From: Mariniradius saccharolyticus AK6 | GTDB lineage: Bacteria; Bacteroidota; Bacteroidia; Cytophagales; Cyclobacteriaceae | Direction: 5' to 3' | Assembly (NCBI RefSeq): GCF_000330725.2 | Contig: NZ_AMZY02000010.1 | Coordinates: 62,001 to 126,000 of the forward strand | Length of the DNA stretch: 64,000 nt | In this document: in pieces, positions 24,419 to 32,888 of the stretch | Position numbering within the stretch: position 1 is the stretch's first letter | Layout: every line of letters starts with the position of its first letter | Notes under the pieces: model-generated | The model's database searches: none | What the model was told of the DNA's origin: nothing | The model's input: only the letters and a program-made list of their open reading frames with translations | Made by a program: the position numbers and the translations under genes

Positions 24419-25789
24419 TCACCTCCTCACATTCTTCTCCTCTATCCTTTTCAGCTCGCTTTGAATCTTTTCCTTGCTGATCCATTGACCGCGGAGCATC
24501 AGGCCTTCAATGTTTTTGAGTCGGCTGAGATCTTCGAGTGGGTTGCCTGACACCAAGACAAAATCTGCCGCAGCACCCGACTTGATCACTCCATAGTGCC
24601 CATCTTGTCCAAAGTAGCGCGCGATGTTGGCCGATCCAGACTTGAGGATTTCGACAGGTTCCATTCCCGCTTCGTGCATGGACTTGATTTCATTGTGGAT
24701 CGAAAAACCGGGTACGTTGAACACCTGCGGGCTATCCGAACTCATCAATATCGGAACTCCCGCTGTATGCAAAGCCAACAGCATTTTTTGACGGAATTCA
24801 AGGTAAGGCTTCACGATCTCTTCCCGAAGCATGCCCTGGTTTTCCAACAGTTTTTTCTGGTTGACCCATTGCTGTATTTGGACTCCCGGGAGGTACTTCA
24901 TGTCGGGTTCGAGCCGAAACTGGTCGGCAGGTATATACCCAAAAAACCGTTCAAACAGCGTAAGGGTCGGCGCAATCCAAGCTTTGGAATCCAATGTCAT
25001 TTGGACCAATTCAGGGATTTTGGACATGTCTGCATAGGGAAGCGCCATCATGCTGAACGCTCCCGCCACCTGGGGATCAAGTTTGCTCTTGTCTGCAACC
25101 AGTGCCTCAATATATCCATCCATGTGCTCCACGGACTTGTAGCCATGTTGGAGGGAATTGGCAAGGCCCACGTCCAATGAAACGTGGCCGCCAAAGATGA
25201 TACCCTCTTCTTTCGCAGTGTTCGCGATCGCCAAAAACCGCGGCATATCCAATCCTGGATGCAGCTTGAGGTGGTCAAATCCACCGGCTTTCTGCTCCCG
25301 GACCATTTGGGCGCCGTGCTCCGGACTTTGCACAGAGCCTCCGTTCAGGGAAGGACCCGCAGCAAACAGGCGTGGGGAAATGATTTCCCCAGAGGCCACT
25401 TTTCCCTTCAACTCAAGATGTGAAGGATGCCCCATCATTCCCCTTACATTGAGAATGCCGTTAGCGATGTACAGCCAAAGGATATCCTGGGTATAGGAAA
25501 AGTCCCCCTCTGCGGATGCAGGCGGAATATGGGAGTGCATTTCTGCCAAACCAGGATGTGCAAAAGCTCCTTTTGCGTCTGTTTTGGTAATATTGGTCGG
25601 TATGTTTCTGGGCGGTGATGCCTTGGGGAATACGGCTGTGATTTTTCCTTCTTGTACCAAAATGGACTGGTCGCGAAGTATTTGACCCGACTCGACGTCG
25701 ATGATGTGGACGTTTTGAACGAGCATATCCTGCGCAGCACACGCAAGAGAAGCACATGCCGCGACAAATAAAAGAAGGAGCTTTTTCAT
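24419..25789 (-). CDS. Exported amidohydrolase (imidazolonepropionase/prolidase-like)
   Basis: With ATG at 25789 the product begins MKKLLLLFVAACASLACAAQ, a signal peptide (an in-frame ATG at 25834 would place 15 residues before it). The 456-residue protein has a urease-type amidohydrolase fold: a small beta domain (VQNVHIIDVESGQIL), HSH in GLAEMHSHIPPAS (usual HxH metal site), GGHVSLD, EHMDGYIEAL and the C-terminal SSDSPQVF aspartate. Members of this group act on peptides or acylated amino acids in the periplasm; substrate cannot be read. It lies 14 bp after the GntK-6PGDH gene on the same strand. Confidence 0.85.
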   Translation of the reverse strand: MKKLLLLFVAACASLACAAQDMLVQNVHIIDVESGQILRDQSILVQEGKITAVFPKASPPRNIPTNITKTDAKGAFAHPGLAEMHSHIPPASAEGDFSYTQDILWLYIANGILNVRGMMGHPSHLELKGKVASGEIISPRLFAAGPSLNGGSVQSPEHGAQMVREQKAGGFDHLKLHPGLDMPRFLAIANTAKEEGIIFGGHVSLDVGLANSLQHGYKSVEHMDGYIEALVADKSKLDPQVAGAFSMMALPYADMSKIPELVQMTLDSKAWIAPTLTLFERFFGYIPADQFRLEPDMKYLPGVQIQQWVNQKKLLENQGMLREEIVKPYLEFRQKMLLALHTAGVPILMSSDSPQVFNVPGFSIHNEIKSMHEAGMEPVEILKSGSANIARYFGQDGHYGVIKSGAAADFVLVSGNPLEDLSRLKNIEGLMLRGQWISKEKIQSELKRIEEKNVRR

Positions 25790-25803
25790 GGTTAAATTTG
25801 GGT

Positions 25804-27720
25804 TTAAGATGGGTGTGGAACACTGGCTTTCCAATCACTGTGGAAAAAGGCCCCACTTGGGTCGTCTTTGCGCTGATAGGTATGCGCACCGAAATAGTCT
25901 CGTTGTGCCTGAATGAGATTAGCGGGGGAATCGGTCGTGATGCGGCTGAGGAAATAATTGGCAGCGGCTGACATGACAGGCAGCGCATGGCTATGCTGCA
26001 AGCCCAAGCCAACGATGTACGTTAGGTCCAATTTCATTTCCTTGATTTTTGATTTGAGTGATTTGGTGGTGAAAATGGACGTGTTGTCCTTGAAAATTCC
26101 CACCAACTGCTCCATCATGGTAGAGCGGATGATACAGCCATTGGTCCAAATACGGGCAATCTCGCTGAGATTGAGGTTCCAGCCTTCTTTTTCCGATACC
26201 GTCTTCATCAAGTCGAAGCCTACTTCATGGTTGATGAACCGTGTGAGGGCATAGGCGTTTTTGAGTTTCTCGATCAAAATGACCTTATCCTCCGCAAAGG
26301 CGCCGAATCTGTGTCCATAATATTCAGCCAATTCGACCCGATTAGATTTGTTGCTGGAAAGCATCCGGGCAGTCACGGCTTCAGACAAAGGACTATAAGG
26401 CACTTGAAAGTTCAAAGCAGTGGTCAAGGACCAGCTGCCGGTTCCTTTTTGGCCCGCCTTGTCCAAGACCATATCCAGCAGATATTCCCGCCCATCCCTT
26501 ACCAATAAAATATCGGCAGTAATTTCCAACAAATAGCTCCTTAGGCCTTCATTTGCCCAATTCTTCAACACTTTCGAAATTTCAGGATAGGTGAGTTTGA
26601 GTCCATATTTCATCAATTGGTAAATCTCAGCCAAAGCCTGCATCTCAGCATACTCGATGCTGTTGTGCACCATTTTTATAAAATGCCCGGATCCGGCGGG
26701 GCCGATATACTCAACGCAGGGATTGGCATGGGCATCTTTTGCGGCGATTTTTTGCAGGTAGGGTGCCAAGATATCGAAGGCTTCCCGGCTTCCACTCGGC
26801 ATCAGAGAAGGACCTCTACGAGCGCCCTCCTCTCCACCGGAAACGCCCATCGCTACAAAGTGAAGACCCTTTTCCTCCAAAGCCTTCACGCGTCGATTAG
26901 AATCCTCATAAAAAGAATTCCCGCCATCAATCAGGATATCTCCCTCCTGCAACGAGGACTCCAATTGGGCGATTTGTTGATCAACCGCCGCACCGGCAGG
27001 GATCATCAGGAGTATCTTCTTCGGGGATTGAAGCGATGAAAGAAAACCTTCCAGATCATCAAATCCCTTCAACAACGGAAATTCAGTATTCTCCTCAGCG
27101 AACTGGCTGGCAACGTATTCCTCTTTCCCCTCCACAAAACGGTTGTAAACCGAAACAGGAACGCCCTTTTCAGCAAAATTCAACGCAAGGCTTTTCCCCA
27201 TTACACCCATGCCGATGATGCCGATATGGGAAGCTGCTTGGGATATTTCAGGATAAGACAACACCTCCTTTACCATTTCTTCTGGACTCTTCGTAATATC
27301 GATGTGATAACCGTATCCAGGTTCCTCCCAAGTGTTGAGTTGCGAATCGAGCAAATCGGGGTTCATGTAATGGCCCTTTCTTGCGGCCATCCTTTCGGCA
27401 ATCACTTCCTTCATGCCTTTGAGGTGCAGCCAAATAATGTCCGGGACGGTTTGAAGCCTTTCCCGATATACTTCCCGTAGCGCAGAGCAAGCCAAAATCC
27501 CCCCACCGGATGATTCCCATTTTTGGATATTCTCCGCTAGGTGATCAAGCCAAGGCCAACGGTCGTGGTCGGTCAAGGGAATACCGTGGGTCATCTTCTC
27601 GATATTTGCTGTGGGATGGAAGTCATCCGCATCATAAAAAGGCAAATGAAGATTCTTTGCCAAAAGGGAGCCCAAAGTGGTTTTTCCGCTCCCGGATACA
27701 CCCGTCACAATGATTATCAT
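25804..27720 (-). CDS. Gluconokinase / 6-phosphogluconate dehydrogenase fusion
   Basis: One 638-residue frame holds two complete enzymes. Residues 1-157 are gluconokinase (P-loop GVSGSGKT at 7-14, DADDFHPTANIEKM, ACSALREVYRE). Residues from about 165 are 6-phosphogluconate dehydrogenase: NADP motif G170-x-G172-x-x-G175, MGVSGGEEGARRGPSLMP, the catalytic-lysine helix GHFIKMVHNSIEY and the C-terminal AQRDYFGAHTYQR. The linker is under ten residues and no stop or frameshift separates them. Gluconate would be phosphorylated to 6-phosphogluconate and oxidised to ribulose 5-phosphate by one polypeptide. One deviation: HNSIEY where HNGIEY is usual. Divergent from the CBS-DUF294 gene by 32 bp. Confidence 0.95.
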   Translation of the reverse strand: MIIIVTGVSGSGKTTLGSLLAKNLHLPFYDADDFHPTANIEKMTHGIPLTDHDRWPWLDHLAENIQKWESSGGGILACSALREVYRERLQTVPDIIWLHLKGMKEVIAERMAARKGHYMNPDLLDSQLNTWEEPGYGYHIDITKSPEEMVKEVLSYPEISQAASHIGIIGMGVMGKSLALNFAEKGVPVSVYNRFVEGKEEYVASQFAEENTEFPLLKGFDDLEGFLSSLQSPKKILLMIPAGAAVDQQIAQLESSLQEGDILIDGGNSFYEDSNRRVKALEEKGLHFVAMGVSGGEEGARRGPSLMPSGSREAFDILAPYLQKIAAKDAHANPCVEYIGPAGSGHFIKMVHNSIEYAEMQALAEIYQLMKYGLKLTYPEISKVLKNWANEGLRSYLLEITADILLVRDGREYLLDMVLDKAGQKGTGSWSLTTALNFQVPYSPLSEAVTARMLSSNKSNRVELAEYYGHRFGAFAEDKVILIEKLKNAYALTRFINHEVGFDLMKTVSEKEGWNLNLSEIARIWTNGCIIRSTMMEQLVGIFKDNTSIFTTKSLKSKIKEMKLDLTYIVGLGLQHSHALPVMSAAANYFLSRITTDSPANLIQAQRDYFGAHTYQRKDDPSGAFFHSDWKASVPHPS

Positions 27721-27752
27721 AGCCGAAATTAAGAAAATTAATTATTTTCACC

Positions 27753-29228
27753 ATGTTTACTTACGCAGGGCAAATGGCTGCTTCAGAAAATCTTTCCGAT
27801 CATTTTTATACCAAAAAAGTCGCCGACCTGCATCACCGTAGGCTGTTGGTTTTTCATCCCAAGACTCCCGTTTCCGGCGTGGCAGCGGCCATGGCCGAAG
27901 AAAAAATGTCCTGCGTATTTGTAGGTCCTAGGGAGGATGACATCCAAGGCTATGTCACTGACATCACCCTCCGTGACAAGGTATTGGCCAAAGGAATATC
28001 TGCGGAAATTGAAGTTGCGGAGATAATGGATTCGGGTATCGTCTTTATCCCAAGACAGGCATTTCTCTATGAAGCTTTGCTGCTGATGTTTCGAACAAAG
28101 ACGAGGTATTTGCTCGTCCGCGAACATGGAAAATTTGTCGGGTGGATATCCAGAAACAAGATCCTCTCCGAACAGGCGCAGGGACCGTTCATGTTTATCC
28201 AATCCGTGAAGCAAGCCTTGGACACTGAGGAACTCGCCTCGAAATGGGCGCAACTTCCCTCGATTATCCACGATTTGTTGTCAAAGGGCATGAAGGCCCA
28301 AATCATCAACCAAATCGTCACGGCTGTCTCTGACGCCATTGCGCTCCGGATCATCGAAAACGTGATCCATGAAATGGGCCCGCCACCGGCAAAGTTTGTC
28401 TTTTTTGTATTGGGAAGTGAAGGACGGTCCGAGCAAACGCTTAAGACCGATCAGGACAATGCAATCATTTACGAAGATAAAGCCAATGAGCAACGGGAGA
28501 TTGTGCGCGAATACTTCCTGGAGTTTGCAGATCGGGTTTCCACCGACCTGGACCGGGTCGGTATCATATTCTGTAAGGGTGGATACATGGCCAAAAACCC
28601 CAAGTGGACCCATTCGCTATCGCACTGGAAGCGCAACTATGAAAACTGGATCCAAGAGTCTTCACAGGAAACAGTAATGAAGTACGCAACCTTCTTTGAC
28701 TGCAGGCCGATTTTCGGGGATTTTTCGCTTTTGGATCAATTGAAGACATTTATGGGAGATTTACTTGAAAAAGCTCCGGAGCGCTTTTTTGTCAATATGG
28801 GTTACAATGCGCTGCAATTTGAACCTCCACTTTCATTTTTCAGGGGTATCAGAACCTACGAAATTGATGGGGAAAAACATTTTAACATCAAAAAAACGAT
28901 GACCCCCATTGTTGACTTGGCCCGGGTATATGCCCTACACCACAGGATTTTTGAAACAAATACCGGAGAAAGAATCAAGGCGCTTGAATCATTGGGTGTC
29001 TTTTCACACAAGGAAGCCAATGAACTCAGCCACGCGTACTACTACCTGATGGGACTTCGGCTCGAAAAACAGTCGCTACAATTGCTTCAAAAAGATGAAA
29101 AAGCCTCCAACCATGTAAATATTGACCATTTGACGAAGGTCCAAATGGTCACATTGGTGGAAATCTTCAAAGTGATCAAAGAATTTCAACTGAAAATCAG
29201 GGTGGCGTTTACTAAAAATATATTTTAG
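27753..29228 (+). CDS. CBS-pair / DUF294 nucleotidyltransferase-like protein
   Basis: The 491-residue cytoplasmic protein has two CBS motifs (about residues 25-150), a DUF294 putative nucleotidyltransferase domain with GSEGRSEQTLKTDQDNAIIYED (GS..R...T..D.D, as in the GlnD/KNTase superfamily) and the DUF294 C-terminal helical domain. Many relatives carry an N-terminal cyclic-nucleotide-binding domain; here the protein begins directly at the CBS pair, with only about 20 residues before it. It may transfer a nucleotide to a protein partner in response to adenine nucleotides bound by CBS, but no substrate is known. Confidence 0.88.
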   Translation: MFTYAGQMAASENLSDHFYTKKVADLHHRRLLVFHPKTPVSGVAAAMAEEKMSCVFVGPREDDIQGYVTDITLRDKVLAKGISAEIEVAEIMDSGIVFIPRQAFLYEALLLMFRTKTRYLLVREHGKFVGWISRNKILSEQAQGPFMFIQSVKQALDTEELASKWAQLPSIIHDLLSKGMKAQIINQIVTAVSDAIALRIIENVIHEMGPPPAKFVFFVLGSEGRSEQTLKTDQDNAIIYEDKANEQREIVREYFLEFADRVSTDLDRVGIIFCKGGYMAKNPKWTHSLSHWKRNYENWIQESSQETVMKYATFFDCRPIFGDFSLLDQLKTFMGDLLEKAPERFFVNMGYNALQFEPPLSFFRGIRTYEIDGEKHFNIKKTMTPIVDLARVYALHHRIFETNTGERIKALESLGVFSHKEANELSHAYYYLMGLRLEKQSLQLLQKDEKASNHVNIDHLTKVQMVTLVEIFKVIKEFQLKIRVAFTKNIF

Positions 29229-29336
29229 CAAATCGAAAAGATCTTTTTTAAATTTTTTATAAAAGTCTATGATTTTATACAAAAGTTTTTTTATTTTGTG
29301 TAGAAAATAAAATCCCAATAAAATTTCTTATTTGGA

Positions 29337-29399
29337 AAGATTGGTAATTGCAATGCAGATTAGAATAAACCAATCTTCTAAAAAGGGAACGATTACCAA
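29337..29399 (+). promoter_or_regulatory. Overlapping inverted repeats in the leader before the NagB/PIG-L gene
   Basis: AAGATTGG (29337-29344) can pair with CCAATCTT (29370-29377), while TTGGTAAT (29341-29348) can pair with ATTACCAA (29392-29399). The two 8-bp helices share TTGG and exclude each other. They lie about 100 bp before the ATG of the next gene, in a 265-bp AT-rich gap. It could be an operator with two half-site pairs or an alternative RNA structure. Confidence 0.35.
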
Positions 29400-29493
29400 A
29401 ATTAATGATCGGAAGAAAGATTTCTAACCGAAACTTCTCCATGACAAATCCAGAGTACGAATCTGATAAACCCAGCAACATAACTCCATCTAT

Positions 29494-31821
29494 ATGCTCA
29501 GCAAATATCCGCTTTCAGAAGTAGAAAAAGCCTTTCAGAAAGAATCAGGAATTGAGAACATCAGCACGCTGATACCGTACCTCACGGTCGATAACTTCCC
29601 AAAGCTCGGTTTGATCACGGCTTGCCGATTTTTGGAATGGGTTTCCGAAAACCCCCAAGGCGTCATCAGTCTTCCGACTGGAAAAACTCCCGAATACTTT
29701 ATCAAATGGACGCAGTTCCTTTTGGAAAATTGGGACACAAAAAAAGGGAAAGAAGTGCGGGACCGCTACAATATGTCAGCCCTAAAGAAGCCCAACCTGA
29801 AGGATTTGACATTTGTGCAGATCGATGAATTCTACCCGATTTCTTCCAAACAGAAAAACAGCTTCTTCGACTACGTCAACAAATTCTACCTGGAAGGATT
29901 TGGAATGAGCAAGGAAAAAGCCATCCTGATCAATTCGGACGAGATCCCTTTGGCTGGCGGCAAGCACTTCAAGGAGGTTTTCCCTGATTTGAAGGTGGAT
30001 TTGTCCCTCCGCTTCCGCGATCCGATAAATGCCCTCGAAAAAATCCAGCAGCAATCCATTTACATGATTGACCATTGGTGCGGGCAATATGAACAGCGCA
30101 TCAGGGATGCAGGCGGCATAGGGTTTTTCTTGGGCGGAATTGGTCCAGATGGACATATAGCATTCAATACGCGGGGATCGCACTTGTTTTCGACCACGCG
30201 TCTGACAGAAACAAACTTCGAAACCCAGGCCGTAGCCGCGGGGGATTTGGGTGGGATCGAGGTTTCTGCCAATAGACTAGTGATTACAATTGGCCTTGAA
30301 ACCATTGTTTACAATCCGGAAGCAGTCGGCATTATCATCGCCGCGGGTGAAGCCAAAGCCCAAATCGTCAAGGATTCTCTGGAAACACCCCTGAGCAATA
30401 TCTATCCTGGAACAGTACTGCAAAAACTCAAAAACGGACGTTTTTACCTGACCAAAGGTGCTGCAGTTCGCCTGACCGATTCCGTGGACGCCTATTACAA
30501 AAAAGGCGAATGGACCTGGGAGAAAACGGAAAGATCCATCATTGATCTTTGCAAAAAGATCCAAAAGTACGGCCACAGGCTCAAAATGGAGGACCTGAAA
30601 GCAGACAAATACACGTCGATGATTCCGGGGCTGTCCGAAGACACGGTCAACCAAGTGATGAAAAGTGTGGTTGAGAAAATCAACCGCGGTACAGAAAAGG
30701 AAAAAAACCAAGTACTGCTACATACCGGCCCGCACCATGATGATATCTCTTTGGGGATTTTGCCACACATTACAAATCAATTGGCGGAAAACACCAACGA
30801 AGCCCATTTCTCAGTATTGACTTCGGGCTTCACGGCCGTGACAAATTCATTTGTGATCGATACGCTTTTGCAGACCAAGAAATTGCTGGACGAAGGCTTG
30901 ATCCAAATGGTCCATTACGATGACTTTTTTGACGTAGGCTACAAGCTGAAAACCGATAAGGATGTCTATCACTTTCTGACCAATGTGGCTTCCGAACACC
31001 CCGACCAGAGAATAAGAGGTCTATGCCATAGGGTCGTGCGGGCATTGGTGGACATTTGGGAAGTGAAAAGTAAGGCCAAGCTGCGCGAAACCATCAATGA
31101 CGTGATCAGCATTCTGAGAAACTCCTATGACGGCGAGAAAAACCCGGCCAAAATCCAGAAGCTGAAAGGTATGATCCGGGAGTTTGAGGAGGAATTGGTT
31201 TGGGCGCATTTTGGGGTACAGGTCAAAAACGTCCACCACCTGCGCTTGGGCTTCTACACTGGTGACATTTTCACCGAACAACCCGATAAAAAGCGTGATG
31301 TGGAACCGATCGTGGAATTGTTCAGAAAAGTTAACCCAACTAAAATAAGTTTGACATTGGACCCAGAAGGTTCTGGGCCAGATACCCATTACAAGGTACT
31401 TCAAGCAACCGCAGAAGCGGTCCGTCAATGGGGATTGGAAAAAGACTTGAGCGAATTGCGCATCATTGGTTACAGAAACGTTTGGTTCAAATTTGAACCC
31501 CACGAGGCCAACGTGATCGTGCCTGTTTCACTCGGAGACATGTCGGTGATGGAAGATTCCTTCACCAATTGCTACCTGAGTCAGGTAAATGCTTCCTTCC
31601 CTAGCTATTCGCACAACGGGAAATTCTCCACTGTTGCGAAAAGAACCTGGGTGGGACAGTTAAACGACATACAGTTGCTATTGGGTAAAAACTATTTTTA
31701 CCTCCACGATACGGCAAAGGTTCGGTCAAGCCACGGCCTGATATTCTTCAAGGATATGAATGTCGAGGAATTCTTGGCCCATGCGAGGGAATTGGAAAAA
31801 TCCATCGAGGGAATGCTTTGA
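29494..31821 (+). CDS. NagB-like / PIG-L (LmbE) deacetylase-like fusion protein
   Basis: The 775-residue product joins a glucosamine-6-phosphate deaminase-like N-terminal half (SLPTGKTPEYF, FVQIDEFYP, LGGIGPDGHIAFN near 214-226) to a PIG-L/LmbE N-deacetylase-like half that opens with LHTGPHHDDISLGI (PHxDD zinc motif near 412-416). A related Bacteroides protein is catalogued as a NagB-like protein of about 660 residues. The pairing suggests deacetylation followed by deamination of an amino sugar, as in GlcNAc-6-P catabolism, but neither activity is proven. A ROK kinase gene follows after a 15-80 bp gap, which supports amino-sugar use. Confidence 0.88.
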   Translation: MLSKYPLSEVEKAFQKESGIENISTLIPYLTVDNFPKLGLITACRFLEWVSENPQGVISLPTGKTPEYFIKWTQFLLENWDTKKGKEVRDRYNMSALKKPNLKDLTFVQIDEFYPISSKQKNSFFDYVNKFYLEGFGMSKEKAILINSDEIPLAGGKHFKEVFPDLKVDLSLRFRDPINALEKIQQQSIYMIDHWCGQYEQRIRDAGGIGFFLGGIGPDGHIAFNTRGSHLFSTTRLTETNFETQAVAAGDLGGIEVSANRLVITIGLETIVYNPEAVGIIIAAGEAKAQIVKDSLETPLSNIYPGTVLQKLKNGRFYLTKGAAVRLTDSVDAYYKKGEWTWEKTERSIIDLCKKIQKYGHRLKMEDLKADKYTSMIPGLSEDTVNQVMKSVVEKINRGTEKEKNQVLLHTGPHHDDISLGILPHITNQLAENTNEAHFSVLTSGFTAVTNSFVIDTLLQTKKLLDEGLIQMVHYDDFFDVGYKLKTDKDVYHFLTNVASEHPDQRIRGLCHRVVRALVDIWEVKSKAKLRETINDVISILRNSYDGEKNPAKIQKLKGMIREFEEELVWAHFGVQVKNVHHLRLGFYTGDIFTEQPDKKRDVEPIVELFRKVNPTKISLTLDPEGSGPDTHYKVLQATAEAVRQWGLEKDLSELRIIGYRNVWFKFEPHEANVIVPVSLGDMSVMEDSFTNCYLSQVNASFPSYSHNGKFSTVAKRTWVGQLNDIQLLLGKNYFYLHDTAKVRSSHGLIFFKDMNVEEFLAHARELEKSIEGML

Positions 31822-31902
31822 AGTACGAGAAAATAAATGGCCGGGAAGAAAGTCCAGCGCAAACTTTCTTCTGCGGCCGTTGAACTTTTGAACAATAAAC
31901 CT

Positions 31903-32787
31903 ATGCTGAAAACCGAAAGACCTATTCTTGGCTTGGACATTGGTGGCACCAATATCAAAGCAGGCGTGCTCGTCGGATCCGAGTTGGTGGATATCCGAAT
32001 GATCGAAACTCCCTCACAGGAATCCCAGGAGTACATCCTCGAGACGATCGCCGATCTGATTGGCACCTATCTTCACCACGATTTTTTTGCGATTGGAGTA
32101 GGTATTCCAGGTCTGATAGACACGGATTTGGGCATTGTGCTCAATCTTGAAAATATCCCTTCCTTCAAAAGGGTACACCTCCGGGAGTTTTTGGAATTGA
32201 GGTTCGGCAAACCGGTATACATCAACAATGACGCGAATTGCTTTGCGCTTGGGGAATACAAATTTGGCGCAGCAAAAATCTATAAGCATGTAGTCGGAAT
32301 CACGCTTGGCACCGGACTTGGCGCAGGCATTATTGCGAATGGACACCTTTATTGTGGTTTCAACTGTGCGGCGGGCGAATGGTGCTCAGCCCCCTATTTG
32401 GACCAAGACTTTGAGTTTTATTGCAGTTCCAAATTTTTTTATGCCAAATACCATGCAAAGGCAAAATCACTTTCGAAGCGGGCGAAAGATGGAGACAAAG
32501 AGGCATTGCGCGCTTATGCGGAATACGGGCACCATTTGGGTGAATTGATCAAAAACATCCTGTACACGCTAGCGCCCCAGGCAATTGTCTTAGGTGGATC
32601 GATTAGAAAAGCTTACCCCTTTTTCAGGGAAAGTATGCTGGCCAATATCGCCACATTCAAGTATCCCTCCGTGAGTGCCAACCTCAAGATCCTGATTTCG
32701 GAGCTGGATGAAACAGGCATACATGGCGCAGTGGCGCTAGTGGATGAATATGCCGTACCCGCTGAGCCCGTTGAAAAGAGCATCTGA
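31903..32787 (+). CDS. ROK-family sugar kinase lacking the usual zinc motif
   Basis: I prefer the ATG at 31903 (MLKTERPILGLDIGGTNIKA); an in-frame ATG at 31837 would add 22 basic residues. The 294-residue product has the phosphate 1 loop DIGGTNIKAG, the phosphate 2 segment GITLGTGLGAGIIANGHLYC and catalytic aspartate in YINNDANCFALGEY. The usual ROK zinc motif CxCGxxGC is replaced by EWCSAPYLDQDFEFYCSS, and the sugar-contacting histidine of GExGH is absent. I recall this as a Bacteroidota subgroup. It likely phosphorylates an amino sugar or glucose for the NagB/PIG-L fusion encoded upstream. Confidence 0.85.
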   Translation: MLKTERPILGLDIGGTNIKAGVLVGSELVDIRMIETPSQESQEYILETIADLIGTYLHHDFFAIGVGIPGLIDTDLGIVLNLENIPSFKRVHLREFLELRFGKPVYINNDANCFALGEYKFGAAKIYKHVVGITLGTGLGAGIIANGHLYCGFNCAAGEWCSAPYLDQDFEFYCSSKFFYAKYHAKAKSLSKRAKDGDKEALRAYAEYGHHLGELIKNILYTLAPQAIVLGGSIRKAYPFFRESMLANIATFKYPSVSANLKILISELDETGIHGAVALVDEYAVPAEPVEKSI

Positions 32788-32888
32788 GGCAACCGTTATT
32801 TTTTCAGAATAATATTTGGATTCGTCTGCCACGACTCACTTGGGTCTGTAATAATTCGTACCTTTCGGCAGATTTGAACCCAAATAGT

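Noticed and set aside
29442-29493. Upstream ATG for the NagB/PIG-L gene
   Set aside because: The frame from this ATG meets a stop after 27 codons and differs from the gene frame.
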